A DNA stretch of 64,000 nucleotides, taken from Sporosarcina sp. D27. GTDB taxonomy: Bacteria; Bacillota; Bacilli; Bacillales_A; Planococcaceae. This document shows, piece by piece, positions 49,076 to 59,496 of this stretch. Under the pieces are notes generated by a model, which saw only the letters and a list, made by a program, of their open reading frames with translations, did not search any database and was not told the origin of the DNA. The DNA is taken from positions 310,001-374,000 of the forward strand of contig NZ_AZUC01000047.1 in NCBI RefSeq assembly GCF_000586555.1. Direction: 5' to 3'. Made by a program: the position numbers and the translations under genes. Every line of letters starts with the position of its first letter. The stretch's first letter is position 1.

Positions 49076-49786
49076 TTATGCAATTGGATGATTCAACTGC
49101 TCACGAAGTTCCGAAATAATTTTCTTCTCTAAACGAGAGATATACGATTGTGAAATGCCTAATAAATCTGCAACTTCCTTTTGAGTCATCTCGATTTTTC
49201 CTGTTAACCCAAATCTACATTCCATAATATGACGTTCTCGATCACTGAGAGTCGTGACTGCGTCTATCATATGCTGTCGTTCAATTTTCTTTTCAACATC
49301 ATCTGTAATAATATCTTCATCCGTCCCTAAAATGTCAGACAGCAAGAGTTCGTTCCCATCTGCATCAGAATTCAGTGGTTCGTCAAAAGAAATCTCAGAA
49401 CGCGTACGATTCGTTTTCCGTAGATGCATTAAAATTTCGTTTTCAATACAACGCGAAGCATATGTTGCCAGCTTAATATTTTTATCACTTTTGAATGTTT
49501 CAATTGCTTTGATTAGACCTATTGCCCCTATGCTGATTAAATCTTCAATATGCGTATTTGTATTGTCGAAACGGCGAGCGATATAAACAACTAGACGCAA
49601 ATTTTTCTCTATAAGCCGGTCTCTAGCTTGTTGGTCTCCCGCCATATATGCAGCAATAGTTTCCGCTTCTTCTTCTCTAGTAAGAGGTTTCGGTAACGAT
49701 TCATGTCCCCCAATATAGTACGTTCCATTTTTCTTTTTAAATATCCCTGCAAGTACGGATAGCCATTTTTTCAATTCATGTAGCAT
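49076..49786 (-). CDS. sigE: RNA polymerase sigma-E factor precursor (early mother cell)
   Basis: Made as pro-SigE and activated by SpoIIGA. The 236 residues begin with an amphipathic pro-region [19 protein letters not shown], followed by YYIGG where cleavage occurs in Bacillus subtilis. Region 2 has [17 protein letters not shown], region 4 the [29 protein letters not shown] 49786 follows AAAGGGG and overlaps the spoIIGA end by 11 bp; an earlier in-frame start has no site. Translational coupling with its protease is likely. Confidence 0.97.
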   Translation of the reverse strand: MLHELKKWLSVLAGIFKKKNGTYYIGGHESLPKPLTREEEAETIAAYMAGDQQARDRLIEKNLRLVVYIARRFDNTNTHIEDLISIGAIGLIKAIETFKSDKNIKLATYASRCIENEILMHLRKTNRTRSEISFDEPLNSDADGNELLLSDILGTDEDIITDDVEKKIERQHMIDAVTTLSDRERHIMECRFGLTGKIEMTQKEVADLLGISQSYISRLEKKIISELREQLNHPIA

Positions 49787-50636
49787 GAAGCATTCCCCTT
49801 TCTTCTTCTCTAGTTTCCAAGGCAGATACATGCAAAATCGCAGATGCATTATGTGGATAACGTGCATCGTCAGCTGTTAGAACAATATAACCTTTTTCAA
49901 GTAGCCGGTTTCCTTCCAATTCCCACTCGTCAAATCTAATTCCTATCGCCCAATTCGCTCCTTCGACAGTTTGAATACGAATAAGACGTAAATCCTTCCT
50001 GTATTGTTCAGGAAATTGGGTAATATCCGGAATAACGCCTTTTGTAGTTCCAATTTGCTGTAGGCTTTCAAGGAATTCATCTGGAATAATTGGTTTTAAA
50101 GCCCGAAGTGCGACAAAATGGACAGCATCATTCGATAATGGTTCGGTACAGCTATTGCCTGTATCTATGAATACATGAAGAGGTATAGAAGAGCCGAAAA
50201 GATGTAATTGTGAACTACAAGCAAACTCTGAAAACCGGCTGATTTTGCGAACATCGAGCCATTTAACTTTTACAATTTGAAGACAACAATAGGCAAGGGC
50301 TACATAGATTATTAAGCGATATTGAAAATCTTGCCCCCACTGACTAAATGGAAGTGCCGATAGTAGCCCTCCAGCTAAAAATGCACCGATTAGCACTAAA
50401 CCCACTGATGATTTCCAGAGTCGCGCTGAAAAACCGAATGCACAGCCTGTCATGATCGCAAACGCAGTCAACGACGCTATGATGGAACCAGGGAAAGCAA
50501 CGGCTGGAATTGCTCCTGCAAAGGCTGCTAACGCTAATCGTTTTCTGCTGATTTTTGTATTTCCCGTTGCATTTGCAAATGACAGAACTGTATAATTGAA
50601 AACCATATTTATGCCAATCATGACTTCCCCATACAT
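49776..50636 (-). CDS. spoIIGA: Sporulation sigma-E factor processing peptidase SpoIIGA
   Basis: Membrane aspartic protease that cleaves pro-SigE in the mother cell on a signal from the forespore protein SpoIIR. The 286 residues (Bacillus subtilis 309) have five hydrophobic segments in the N-terminal half and a cytoplasmic protease domain with [12 protein letters not shown]; Asp158 is the catalytic residue of the DTGN motif. ATG 50636 follows AAGGAGG. It heads spoIIGA-sigE-sigG and has a Spo0A-type promoter region. Confidence 0.94.
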   Translation of the reverse strand: MYGEVMIGINMVFNYTVLSFANATGNTKISRKRLALAAFAGAIPAVAFPGSIIASLTAFAIMTGCAFGFSARLWKSSVGLVLIGAFLAGGLLSALPFSQWGQDFQYRLIIYVALAYCCLQIVKVKWLDVRKISRFSEFACSSQLHLFGSSIPLHVFIDTGNSCTEPLSNDAVHFVALRALKPIIPDEFLESLQQIGTTKGVIPDITQFPEQYRKDLRLIRIQTVEGANWAIGIRFDEWELEGNRLLEKGYIVLTADDARYPHNASAILHVSALETREEERGMLHAT

Positions 50637-50657
50637 AGGCTGTCCTCCTTGTTTGCA

Positions 50658-50690
50658 AGACTACCATTTTTCAATTACGAGTTTTGTCAC
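50658..50690 (-). promoter_or_regulatory. Long-spacer promoter of spoIIGA
   Basis: Minus strand: -35-like GTGACA (50685-50690), a 21-bp spacer, -10-like TAGTCT (50658-50663). The over-long spacing recalls the Bacillus subtilis spoIIG promoter (22 bp), which needs Spo0A to work. Confidence 0.45.
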
Positions 50691-50716
50691 TTTGCGGTAC
50701 CTAAATGAAAGAAAAG

Positions 50717-50723
50717 TTCGACA
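50717..50723 (-). promoter_or_regulatory. 0A box (Spo0A site) upstream of spoIIGA
   Basis: Minus strand reads TGTCGAA, an exact 0A box, 26 bp upstream of the -35-like hexamer. A weaker TTTCAAA lies just upstream. The gap 50637-50786 otherwise holds the ftsZ terminator. Confidence 0.5.
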
Positions 50724-50743
50724 GATTGTTTGAAAGAAAAACA

Positions 50744-50775
50744 CAAAAAACCTCCGACTCGATTGCCGGAGGTTT
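50744..50775 (-). terminator. Rho-independent terminator after ftsZ
   Basis: Minus strand: AAACCTCCGG pairs with TCGGAGGTTT around a short loop, ending in six T. It starts 11 bp after the ftsZ stop. Confidence 0.85.
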
Positions 50776-50786
50776 GTACATTTTAA

Positions 50787-51965
50787 TTATTTGCGACGAC
50801 GATTACGTAAAAACGTAGGAATATCTAAGCCATCGTCTTGTTGGGTCTGTTGCTGACTGCGCACAGGTTCTTGATGAACTGGTTGCTGATGCTGTGGCTC
50901 TTCATGACGAATTTGATTGTTTGGAGTCGGATTACTTTGTGGTGCTTGCGTCTCACGTTGACGAATTCCACCATATCCAGCTGCGCGTGTTCCTCGAACT
51001 TGAGCAATCTGCTCATCTGTGAAACCGGTTGCGATGACGGTCACAATGATTTCATCTTTCAAGTCATCATTAATGACAGAACCAAAAATCATATTCACAT
51101 CTTCATCGGATGCAGAAGCGACAATATCAGCAGCTTCTTGTACTTCGAACAGGCTTAAGTTAGAACCACCGGTAATGTTCATCAACACACCTTTTGCTCC
51201 ATCAATTGACGTTTCAAGCAATGGACTGGAGATGGCTTTTTTAGCCGCTTCAGATGCGCGATTTTCACCAGTGGACATCCCGATTCCCATGAGAGCCGAT
51301 CCCTTATTGGACATAATTGTCTTCACATCGGCAAAGTCCAAGTTGATCAATCCAGGTACAGCGATCAAATCTGAAATACCTTGGACACCTTGACGAAGAA
51401 CATTATCTGCTTCTCGGAATGCTTCGAGCATCGGTGTATTTTTGTCCACAATTTCAAGCAACTTATCATTAGGAATAACAATAAGTGTATCAACAGATTC
51501 TTTCATTGCTGTAATTCCACCGATTGCTTGTGTTGAACGTTTACGTCCTTCAAACGTAAATGGACGAGTCACAACACCTACTGTCAACGCACCCAAATCT
51601 TTGGCGATTTGTGCAATGACAGGAGCAGCTCCTGTACCTGTACCGCCACCCATACCTGCAGTGACAAATACCATATCAGCGCCTCGAAGCGCCTCTTCCA
51701 ACTGTTCACGGCTTTCTTCAGCAGCCTTCTTACCCACCTCTGGGTTAGCTCCCGCTCCCAAACCACGTGTCAATTTCCCACCAATTTGAAGTTTCACTTC
51801 GGCTTGAGATAAGTTAAGTGCTTGTGCGTCGGTGTTCACCGCTATGAACTCTACACCTTGTACTCCATGCTCAATCATTCTATTTACTGCATTATTACCG
51901 CCACCACCAACACCGATTACTTTGATGACTGCGAGCGCTTCAATATTCGTATCAAACTCTAGCAT
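50787..51965 (-). CDS. ftsZ: Cell division tubulin FtsZ
   Basis: GTPase that forms the Z-ring at midcell. The 392 residues contain the tubulin signature GGGTGTG (106-112), the T7 loop NLDFADV (208-214), a Gln/Pro/His-rich linker of about 60 residues and the C-terminal tail peptide [12 protein letters not shown] that binds FtsA and SepF. It follows ftsA by 44 bp and is ended by a terminator. Confidence 0.98.
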   Translation of the reverse strand: MLEFDTNIEALAVIKVIGVGGGGNNAVNRMIEHGVQGVEFIAVNTDAQALNLSQAEVKLQIGGKLTRGLGAGANPEVGKKAAEESREQLEEALRGADMVFVTAGMGGGTGTGAAPVIAQIAKDLGALTVGVVTRPFTFEGRKRSTQAIGGITAMKESVDTLIVIPNDKLLEIVDKNTPMLEAFREADNVLRQGVQGISDLIAVPGLINLDFADVKTIMSNKGSALMGIGMSTGENRASEAAKKAISSPLLETSIDGAKGVLMNITGGSNLSLFEVQEAADIVASASDEDVNMIFGSVINDDLKDEIIVTVIATGFTDEQIAQVRGTRAAGYGGIRQRETQAPQSNPTPNNQIRHEEPQHQQPVHQEPVRSQQQTQQDDGLDIPTFLRNRRRK

Positions 51966-52009
51966 CTCTTCTCCTCCTAATCATTCAACGTCTCATTTGG
52001 GTCTTGAAT

Positions 52010-53287
52010 TTATTCGAAAAAGCTGTCGAAAAAGCGTTTTGTTTTACCAAGTAGTGAATCTTTTGCTTGTTTCGGTTCGTGACTCTTTCTTGCAGCTGGT
52101 GCAGCTGCCGTTTCTTCATACGCTTGTCCCATTGGTTCAGAGTGTCCTTCCCCAAAGAATGTATCTTCCATACTCGCATAACGAATTAGGCCAACCGCTG
52201 TTGAGTACATCGGCTCACGAACGCCGATATATTCTGGCGTATGGATTCGTACGCGCGTGTTGAGTACATGACGTGCCAGTTGCAAAATGCCATCCATTTT
52301 GGTCGTGCCACCAGTCAACACAACACCACCCGGAAGATCCCGGATCCCCAAGCGATACAACTCTTCAAGGACAAGCTCAAAGAGTTCCTCGAGCCTTACA
52401 CCGATAATCTCCGATATGTATTTTTGGCTATACTGATCTTTTGTTTCTGCACCAATTACCGGAACTTCAAATAGCTCGTCATCAGATGCATCATCGTAAA
52501 ATGCATGACCATATTGGTGCTTGATTTTTCTTGCTTGTTCAGTCGGCGTTTTGAGAATAATCGAGAGATCCTTTGTAATATGATCCCCACCCACAGGTAA
52601 TACTGTCGTTGCGGCGAATCGATTTTCCCAGAACACGGAAACTGTCGTTGAGCCGCCACCGATATCGATGAACGCCGTTCCATGATTCATTTCGTCTTCT
52701 GTTAACGCGAACGTTCCGGAAGCGAGCGGTTGCAAATAGATTTCACGAATGGACAGCCCAGCCCGTTCTACACAACGAAGGATATTGTGCACAAGTGTTT
52801 TCGATGTTGTAATCATTGTACCGTCCATTTCAAGACGAACTCCGATCATCCCTCTAGGATCTTTTATCTCATCATAATCATCCACGATGAATTGCTTCGG
52901 AATGATATTTACAATTTCTCGTTCAGGTGCAACAGACATTACTTGCGCAGACTCCATGACTCGGTCTAAATCGTCATCTGTAATTTCACGGTTCACGGAA
53001 TTTACAGCGACAACACCTTTTACATCTTGAAGAGTAACACCATTTGATGGTATTCCAAGTACAACCTCTTTAACTTGTAATCCTGTCATCCGTTCTGCCT
53101 GTTCTACCGCTTTACGGATAGATTGTACTGTTGCGTCAATGTCCACAATGGATCCTTTACGAATACCGGCAGATTGAACATTACCCACTCCGATCACATG
53201 TAGGGACCCGCCATCCACCTCGCCGATTAGGACTTTGATAGTGGAGGACCCGATGTCGAGTGATACATACATATTTGACTGACTCAT
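52010..53287 (-). CDS. ftsA: Cell division protein FtsA
   Basis: Actin-like protein that anchors FtsZ to the membrane. The 425 residues start MSQSNMYVSLDIGSSTIKVLIG (phosphate 1), have the SHS2 1C domain in the first third, IDIGGGSTTVSVF (phosphate 2), GVVLTGGTTKMDGI (adenosine motif), and end with the amphipathic membrane helix LLGKTKRFFDSFFE. ATG 53287 follows GGAGGT. Confidence 0.97.
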   Translation of the reverse strand: MSQSNMYVSLDIGSSTIKVLIGEVDGGSLHVIGVGNVQSAGIRKGSIVDIDATVQSIRKAVEQAERMTGLQVKEVVLGIPSNGVTLQDVKGVVAVNSVNREITDDDLDRVMESAQVMSVAPEREIVNIIPKQFIVDDYDEIKDPRGMIGVRLEMDGTMITTSKTLVHNILRCVERAGLSIREIYLQPLASGTFALTEDEMNHGTAFIDIGGGSTTVSVFWENRFAATTVLPVGGDHITKDLSIILKTPTEQARKIKHQYGHAFYDDASDDELFEVPVIGAETKDQYSQKYISEIIGVRLEELFELVLEELYRLGIRDLPGGVVLTGGTTKMDGILQLARHVLNTRVRIHTPEYIGVREPMYSTAVGLIRYASMEDTFFGEGHSEPMGQAYEETAAAPAARKSHEPKQAKDSLLGKTKRFFDSFFE

Positions 53288-53378
53288 CTTTGGCACCTCC
53301 CATTGTGACTCTTCTTCCATTCTATTGTATTCTTACTGCATTGTCTAAATATTTTCGCCATCCCCTCTCGAAATCCTC

Positions 53379-53750
53379 TCATTTTGAAGTATTTGTCGTA
53401 GAAACTTTTCGATACTCTGACCATTTAGTGAGTAATACCCGTCGAATAACAGCTAGATTCTGGAATAACCGGACGCCAAATGCAAATATAGCAGCTAAAT
53501 AAAGATCCACACCTAAGTGTACGCCAAGGAATGCAAGTCCTGCAGCCAGTAAAATATTGAAGAAAAATCCTGTGATGAACACTTGATCATCATATACTCT
53601 TTGTAAGTGCGCTCGGATCCCTCCGAGCAATGTATCGAGTGCTGCCAACACGGCAATTGACAAATAATTACCGTATTCTTGTGGAATCTGGATATCCGAA
53701 AGAAATCCAAGCGATACCCCAAGTATTAACCCCAATATTGGTAACCACAT
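53379..53750 (-). CDS. sbp: Small basic membrane protein Sbp (DUF1290)
   Basis: Membrane protein of 123 residues (Bacillus subtilis Sbp 121) with three or four hydrophobic segments and the conserved YLSIAVLAALDTLLGGIRAHL stretch. It always lies near ftsA-ftsZ in Firmicutes; the function is unknown. It follows ylxX by 2 bp. Confidence 0.88.
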   Translation of the reverse strand: MWLPILGLILGVSLGFLSDIQIPQEYGNYLSIAVLAALDTLLGGIRAHLQRVYDDQVFITGFFFNILLAAGLAFLGVHLGVDLYLAAIFAFGVRLFQNLAVIRRVLLTKWSEYRKVSTTNTSK

Positions 53751-53752
53751 TG

Positions 53753-54466
53753 TCAGCCCCCCTTTGGCAGTTCTTTAAGAAAGTGATTTTCAAATTGTTC
53801 GATTCGGCCATTTATCGTCACTTCAGATTGGGGTTGTCCAACCTCTAACACAAAATCATCTAAATAGAAGTCATCGAGAATTGATGAGGATTGCAAAAAG
53901 TTATATAACTTTTCACTACTCTTCAAATCCGCAGAAAGGATTTTTATTTGAAAGGGTGGTAACGACACGGCCAATCCATTCACGGTAGTTTCACCGTTTA
54001 TGTCCCGAACGGCACTTAACCCAGTTACACGTTTTCCGTCTATTTCCATGTCAATCCCTTTAAAACGGTTCACTTCGTTGACAAAGCGCGTCAGTAGTTC
54101 AGGGCTCACTTCGTGAAGTGGTGTACCGAATGCAATACTTTCTTCTGAAGGAACGACATCTATTACGATGCCAGGACCCGTTTGGTCTATCATTCCTGCT
54201 TGTTCGTGTAAATCGTGAACCGTATCGGCTAATGCTTTACCTGCACTTGCTCCTTCAGATGCATTGTATTTCCCTATTGTTTTATCCAGTTCACGAACTT
54301 CCGTCAATAGTTCCGAATGGAGTTTCCGTTCCTTTGCTAACTCGTTTCTGATTGCCCACAAGTCCCGCGTATCTCGCTCTTCCGGCTGCTGAACAGTATT
54401 GTACTGTACCGCAACCATAAAACCGACAATGAGCAGGATGAAAGTGAACATCCATTTACGCCTCAT
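53753..54466 (-). CDS. ylxX: DUF881 family protein YlxX
   Basis: Single-pass membrane protein of 237 residues: an N-terminal transmembrane helix (WMFTFILLIVGFMVAVQY), a coiled coil (ELAKERKLHSELLTEVRELD) and a DUF881 domain with GPGIVIDVVPS and SAVRDINGETTVNG. It is paralogous to the upstream ylxW and both are kept in this position in Bacillales. The role is unknown; a link to division is from context. Start is ATG 54466 or a GTG two codons earlier. Confidence 0.85.
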   Translation of the reverse strand: MRRKWMFTFILLIVGFMVAVQYNTVQQPEERDTRDLWAIRNELAKERKLHSELLTEVRELDKTIGKYNASEGASAGKALADTVHDLHEQAGMIDQTGPGIVIDVVPSEESIAFGTPLHEVSPELLTRFVNEVNRFKGIDMEIDGKRVTGLSAVRDINGETTVNGLAVSLPPFQIKILSADLKSSEKLYNFLQSSSILDDFYLDDFVLEVGQPQSEVTINGRIEQFENHFLKELPKGG

Positions 54467-54495
54467 ACACACTCATCCTCCCTCGTCGGATTGAA

Positions 54496-55221
54496 TTATC
54501 CTTGGATATCATCCCGTAATGCTGGCATGAGAATCTCTTTCCGCTTCTCGATTTTCATCTCAATGTTATCTGATAACAAACTGTCCATTACGCCACCTTT
54601 TAGCAACAGAGAGGAGTTAAGCGCATCGGAATCTCCAATTGCTTCTACAACGAAAGGAGCAGGATAGGTTTGTCCATCAATTGTAATGACGGGACCTGTA
54701 CATTTTATGCTGGAATTCGCATTCAAACGTTGTCCATTAATCGAAAGCGCTTGAGCCCCTGCTATTTTGAGCTCGTTGACTACTAATAGAACTTGGCTTT
54801 CATGGACAATATATTCGTTCGGATTTTGCTCAGCCGGATCGTAATCTCCGTCAGCCAGTTCCACACGAACCCCTTGTCCACTTGCTGGTACAACTCCAAG
54901 GAGTAAACGGAGATTTTTTGCTTCTTTAACGAGCAAATCATGATTTTCTTCCGTGTCACTTAGAGTTTGTTCAACTTCTGCAATCGTCTTTTGTTTTGAT
55001 GAAATTTCATCAGTCAGCTGCTTGTTTCGTTCTTTTTGTTCGATTAATTCCTCTCGAAACCCCTCTTCTTTCGAATCGATTTCAGAGCGCAGTTGTTGCG
55101 TCTCAGACCCTGGACCGAGCGTACGATACGAAAAGGATAAAATGAAACCAAGCACTAAAAAAACGAGGGCATAAGAAATTCGGTTATTCCTTTTTTTTCG
55201 ATCACTCGTCTTCAGACTCAC
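54496..55221 (-). CDS. ylxW: DUF881 family protein YlxW
   Basis: Membrane-anchored DUF881 protein: a helix near residues 13-32 (ISYALVFLVLGFILSFSY), a coiled coil (QLTDEISSKQKTIAEVEQTL) and the domain with GQGVRVELADG and AQALSINGQRL. GTG 55221 is preferred (AAGGTG 6 nt upstream); ATG 55227 is the alternative. It overlaps the 3' end of divIB by 20 bp. It is the paired paralogue of ylxX, function unknown. Confidence 0.85.
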   Translation of the reverse strand: MSLKTSDRKKRNNRISYALVFLVLGFILSFSYRTLGPGSETQQLRSEIDSKEEGFREELIEQKERNKQLTDEISSKQKTIAEVEQTLSDTEENHDLLVKEAKNLRLLLGVVPASGQGVRVELADGDYDPAEQNPNEYIVHESQVLLVVNELKIAGAQALSINGQRLNANSSIKCTGPVITIDGQTYPAPFVVEAIGDSDALNSSLLLKGGVMDSLLSDNIEMKIEKRKEILMPALRDDIQG

Positions 55222-56017
55222 TGTCATCACCTTTTTCTTCGTCCGCATTTTCTTCATCCACTTTACCTTTTTCACTTCCATATAACTTACTATATGGTGT
55301 GAAATACGTTCCTACTTCCACGTCAATCACGCCTTTTTCTGAACCATTCAGCTGATTCACAATTTCAGGATAATAAGATAGCTTGTCCGATAGTGTCCCT
55401 AGTGACGCGTGAACTTCATATCCATCGTTCATATACAAAATCACGCCATCACCATCTGACTCTTCCTGCTCTACAATTTCAGAAACAAGTTGGTAAACCG
55501 AGTCGTCTAATTCCATCAGCTGTGAGGCAAGAAGTTTTCGCATATCTTCATCTTCAAACCCTTCCACAATCGGAATGTCCACTAAAGGTTTTTCATCTGG
55601 CGCGAAAACATCTCCATTTTCAAGAATGAGCTCGTATTGTCCTTTTCTATCCATCCACGCAATCGGGCTCCATTCCTGAACCGTAACTTGGACATTCCGA
55701 AACCATTCCCGTGAAACTGAAGCCTCTTGCACGCCTTCTACAGCAAGAAGACGTTTGGTCGCATCCTCGATTTCAAATCCCCATATGGAATCACCTGGAG
55801 AAATTCCAGCCTGCTCTAAATAGTAATCCTTATCATGAAGCACAGATCCTTTTAGAACGACTTCATCGATTTTACTCGCTTGCGATTGAAAGTAAAGGAG
55901 GACGAGGAGGATGGTGACAAATAAGAGTAAAATGAACACAAACTTCCTATTCGTCTTTTTACGACGCTTTTTGCGCATAGACGGAATTCGTTCTTCAATA
56001 TCGATAACCTTCTCCAT
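55202..56017 (-). CDS. divIB: Cell division protein DivIB/FtsQ
   Basis: Bitopic divisome protein that stabilises FtsL-DivIC. The 271 residues have a basic N terminus (MRKKRRKKTNRK), one membrane helix (FVFILLLFVTILLVLLYFQ), a POTRA domain (IDEVVLKGSVLHDKDYYLEQ) and a beta domain; the tail is very acidic. ATG 56017 follows AAGGAGGGGGAGG. It directly follows the ftsW/spoVE gene; the murG and murB genes of Bacillus subtilis are not in between. Confidence 0.95.
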   Translation of the reverse strand: MEKVIDIEERIPSMRKKRRKKTNRKFVFILLLFVTILLVLLYFQSQASKIDEVVLKGSVLHDKDYYLEQAGISPGDSIWGFEIEDATKRLLAVEGVQEASVSREWFRNVQVTVQEWSPIAWMDRKGQYELILENGDVFAPDEKPLVDIPIVEGFEDEDMRKLLASQLMELDDSVYQLVSEIVEQEESDGDGVILYMNDGYEVHASLGTLSDKLSYYPEIVNQLNGSEKGVIDVEVGTYFTPYSKLYGSEKGKVDEENADEEKGDDSESEDE

Positions 56018-56037
56018 TTCCTCCCCCTCCTTTTCAC

Positions 56038-57126
56038 TCAATCTTTCTTTTGTCTAGAGAAGTGTAAAATCGTACCTACGGCAAGCCATGTCGTCAGCAT
56101 CGAAGATCCACCGTAGCTGATGAATGGTAAGGTGACGCCTGTTACTGGAAGCAGGCCAGAAACAACCCCGACATTCAAGAATGTCTGGAAGATAATGATG
56201 GATGCCATTCCAGATACAACTAGACATTCTTTCCATCCAGATGTTCTAATAGCAACCCCGAATGCACCTATAAGTAAACAGACAAACAGCAACAAAACAA
56301 CTGTAGCACCTATAAAGCCCGTCTCTTCTGCAATAATCGAAAAGATAAAATCATTTTGAGGCTCAGGTAAGTACAAATATTTTTGTCTACTATTTCCAAA
56401 TCCATGTCCTAGTAACCCTCCGGGTGCAATTGCAAAAAGCGACTGGATACCTTGGAACCCTTTACCGAGTGGGTCACTCCATGGATCGATGTACGATTTA
56501 ATGCGAGCTAAACGGTAAGGTGCTGCTGCTATTAGCGCAGCGAACGCTCCAACACCTGTTACTCCTAACAAAGAAAAGAAAGTGAGAGGATAACCTGCAA
56601 CAAACAATACGACAAAAGCTGAAACGATCATTATGACGGCTGAACCTAAGTCAGGTTGCATCATAATCAACGCAAAGGGTAATAAGATCAATGCGAAATG
56701 ACGCCAATCCCAAACTTTCTGACCAGATTTAGTCTTCATACTCATTGCAAGTTTCCCAATCAAAGCCACTTTCACAAACTCTGCAGGTTGCAAACTGATT
56801 GGACCAAATGCAATCCAACTTTGAGAACCATTTCTAACTGCCCCAATACCCGGAATGAGCACCAACGTTAATAACACGACAGCTACAACATAGAATAACG
56901 TCCAAAACCTCTGTGTTGATAAGACAGGGGTCCGCATCATCAAATAGGCAATTGTAATGGATACACCTATGTAAATAAGTTGTTTGACGGCAAATGGAGC
57001 GGCATCAGCATATCGGATTTCTCCCCAATAAGCCGCGGCTGAGTGGACAAAGAGCACACCGATTATTGTGAGTGCTATCGCCGATAACATAAAGAGCATT
57101 CTATACTTTGAAAGCAGTGGATGCAT
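56038..57126 (-). CDS. spoVE: FtsW/SpoVE-type SEDS peptidoglycan glycosyltransferase
   Basis: Polymerises lipid II together with a class B PBP, here most likely SpoVD or PBP2B. The 362 residues form about ten transmembrane segments and contain GSQSWIAFGPISLQPAEFVK, the catalytic SEDS loop, with NDFIFSIIAEETGF and ISYGGSSML near the end. In Bacillus subtilis the gene at this position is spoVE (cortex synthesis); ftsW is elsewhere there. Without a second copy in view I cannot say if it serves division, sporulation or both. Confidence 0.9.
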   Translation of the reverse strand: MHPLLSKYRMLFMLSAIALTIIGVLFVHSAAAYWGEIRYADAAPFAVKQLIYIGVSITIAYLMMRTPVLSTQRFWTLFYVVAVVLLTLVLIPGIGAVRNGSQSWIAFGPISLQPAEFVKVALIGKLAMSMKTKSGQKVWDWRHFALILLPFALIMMQPDLGSAVIMIVSAFVVLFVAGYPLTFFSLLGVTGVGAFAALIAAAPYRLARIKSYIDPWSDPLGKGFQGIQSLFAIAPGGLLGHGFGNSRQKYLYLPEPQNDFIFSIIAEETGFIGATVVLLLFVCLLIGAFGVAIRTSGWKECLVVSGMASIIIFQTFLNVGVVSGLLPVTGVTLPFISYGGSSMLTTWLAVGTILHFSRQKKD

Positions 57127-57168
57127 CCTTTCGCTGTTAGATTTAAAGAATTAACGAATACTGATAAT

Positions 57169-58524
57169 TCATGCTTTTAGTTTTTGAACAGCTTCGATAA
57201 ATTCATCGCCTCTTGCTTCAAAGTTAGGATACTGATCCCAGCTCGCGCATGCCGGAGATAGTAGAACTGTGTCTCCTATTTCAGATACGGCGTATGCTTT
57301 CAGTACCGCTTCATGAAGAGTTCCTGCCTCATAAACAATTCCTACGCCACATGACTCGGCGAACTGTAAGAGTCGATCACCCGTTTCACCAATCCCAATT
57401 AGCGCTTTGACATGGTTCATATGGGGACGTAATTCCTCAAATGAGTGTCCTCGATCCAAACCTCCAGCAATTAGAATTGTCGGTGTTTCAAATGAAGATA
57501 GCGCACTTTTCGTTGCCAATGTATTTGTTGCCTTCGAATCATTATAAAATTTCCGTCCGTCATATTCCGTTACAAATTGCATGCGATGCCTAACACCTGT
57601 AAACGAACTGAGTACACTTTCTATCGCACTTCGTTCACAGCCATACAACAACGCAGCAGCAGTTGCAGACAAGATATTTTCTAAGTTGTGCGCTCCAGGT
57701 AGCGTAATTTTATTCCTCGAGATAATCGGTTCACCTAGCCAGTAAATCGACTCACTGTCTGCTGAAATTCCTTCAGAGCATCTTCCTTTTGTTGTAAAAG
57801 GAACAAGAGTGGCTTTTGAGTTTTCTATGAACCGCTTTATTACTGGTTGATCTGCGTTATAAATCAGGAAATCAGTTGCTGTTTGATTTTTTGTGATTTG
57901 AGCTTTCGCTTCAGCGTACGCTGTTGCATTGCCATGATAATCCAAGTGCGCCTCGTATAAATTTGTCCATATTGCGATATGCGGACGGAATTTATCAACA
58001 CCCATCAATTGGAACGAAGATGCTTCTAAAACAATGACTTCATCAGCTGTTGCTTTTGAAGCAACTGTGCTTGCAACCGTCCCAATATTACCAGCTATTA
58101 GAGGATGTCTATCGCCGATATTTAACATGTGATAAAGCAGTGTAGTCGTTGTAGTTTTTCCATTTGAACCAGTAATTCCAATAAACGGTGCTTCGCTAAT
58201 CAGATAGGCAAGTTCAATTTCTGTCCAAATCGGAATCCCAAGTTGCTCAGCCTGTAAAATAACAGAATTGGTATAAGGAATACCAGGATTTTTAACGATG
58301 AAGTCGAATCCGGCTTCTAAGATATCTTCTGGATGCCCACCGCAAATCACATGGACTCCTTGTACCCGTAACTCTTCAGCCAATGGGTTTCCATCTTCAG
58401 GTGCAGAGTCATTTAACGTAACCGATGCCCCGCAAGCTGATAGCAACGAGGCAGCTGCATGACCACTTTTTGCTAATCCTAGGACGAGTGCTTTTTTCCC
58501 TAAAAACTGCGCTGCATTGTGCAT
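57169..58524 (-). CDS. murD: UDP-N-acetylmuramoylalanine-D-glutamate ligase
   Basis: Adds D-glutamate to UDP-MurNAc-L-Ala. The 451 residues begin with the Rossmann domain (KALVLGLAKSGHAAASLL), have the ATP-binding GITGSNGKTTTTTLLYHML, the substrate-lysine and acid motifs in the centre (LEASSFQL, HLDYHGN), and C-terminal LLSPACASWDQY. Its start codon is immediately behind the mraY stop. Confidence 0.97.
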   Translation of the reverse strand: MHNAAQFLGKKALVLGLAKSGHAAASLLSACGASVTLNDSAPEDGNPLAEELRVQGVHVICGGHPEDILEAGFDFIVKNPGIPYTNSVILQAEQLGIPIWTEIELAYLISEAPFIGITGSNGKTTTTTLLYHMLNIGDRHPLIAGNIGTVASTVASKATADEVIVLEASSFQLMGVDKFRPHIAIWTNLYEAHLDYHGNATAYAEAKAQITKNQTATDFLIYNADQPVIKRFIENSKATLVPFTTKGRCSEGISADSESIYWLGEPIISRNKITLPGAHNLENILSATAAALLYGCERSAIESVLSSFTGVRHRMQFVTEYDGRKFYNDSKATNTLATKSALSSFETPTILIAGGLDRGHSFEELRPHMNHVKALIGIGETGDRLLQFAESCGVGIVYEAGTLHEAVLKAYAVSEIGDTVLLSPACASWDQYPNFEARGDEFIEAVQKLKA

Positions 58525-59496
58525 TTACATCACCTCCATAAGTACAGGTACGATTGCAGCAAGAAATGCAATTCCCCAAAAGACAAGAACCACTTTCCAT
58601 TCAGACCATCCAGAAAGTTCAAAATGATGATGAATCGGACTCATCTTGAATACCCGTTTGCCTGTCGTTTTAAAACTAATCACTTGAATTATTACGGATA
58701 GTGTTTCAATTACATAAACAATCCCGATAATGAGCAACAAGAACTCTTGCTTAATAAGCATTGAAATCATTGCCAATGCCCCACCAAGTGCTAGTGAGCC
58801 CGTATCTCCCATAAATACTCGCGCGGGTTTCATGTTGAACAATAGGAAACCAAGCATGGCTCCAGAAACGACAAATGAAAACATTGCGATATCTTGCTGA
58901 TTATAGGAAACTGCTAGAATACCGAAGGCAGAAAATGCAATCGATGACGTACCTGATACAAGGCCATCCAATCCATCTGTGAGATTCACAGCATTCGAAA
59001 ATCCAACGAGCCAGAAAATTAGGAATACGACATAAAAGATACCCATATCGATTTCAAAACCTGTGAATGGAATCGATATCACTGTATCAAAAGGTCCTAG
59101 TTTCAATAGGAAAAACGCGAAGATCGCAATAATGATTTGACCAATGAGTTTTTGCAGAGATGTCAGACCAAGATTTCGTTTCATAACCACAATGATGAAG
59201 TCATCTATAAACCCAATGACCCCGAAACCGACCAGTACAAGCAATAGAACGATTGTCTGAGTAGTGAGTACGCCATTTATGTAAGACAAAATAGGCGTTG
59301 CGATAAGAATCGCGACAAGAAAAATCAGACCGCCCATTGTTGGTGTCCCTGCTTTTTTTAAATGGGCTTGAGGACCTTCTTCTCGAATGCTTTGACCGAA
59401 TTTCATCCGTCTCAGCAGTGGAATGATCGCATAACCCAGTAGAGCCGTAAGGCCAAATGTTACGGCAATAGCCGTGATTGTTGTGACGAGCGTCAT
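58525..59496 (-). CDS. mraY: Phospho-N-acetylmuramoyl-pentapeptide transferase
   Basis: Makes lipid I from UDP-MurNAc-pentapeptide and undecaprenyl phosphate. The 323-residue membrane protein has [32 protein letters not shown] with the catalytic aspartates, and [12 protein letters not shown] and [13 protein letters not shown] 59496 follows AGAAGGAG. Upstream is spoVD; the murE gene usual between them is absent. Confidence 0.97.
   Translation of the reverse strand: MTLVTTITAIAVTFGLTALLGYAIIPLLRRMKFGQSIREEGPQAHLKKAGTPTMGGLIFLVAILIATPILSYINGVLTTQTIVLLLVLVGFGVIGFIDDFIIVVMKRNLGLTSLQKLIGQIIIAIFAFFLLKLGPFDTVISIPFTGFEIDMGIFYVVFLIFWLVGFSNAVNLTDGLDGLVSGTSSIAFSAFGILAVSYNQQDIAMFSFVVSGAMLGFLLFNMKPARVFMGDTGSLALGGALAMISMLIKQEFLLLIIGIVYVIETLSVIIQVISFKTTGKRVFKMSPIHHHFELSGWSEWKVVLVFWGIAFLAAIVPVLMEVM

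Noticed and set aside
51442-51789. Plus-strand ORFs opposite ftsZ and opposite sdaAA
   Set aside because: Antisense frames that stay open due to codon bias of the conserved genes; no independent evidence.
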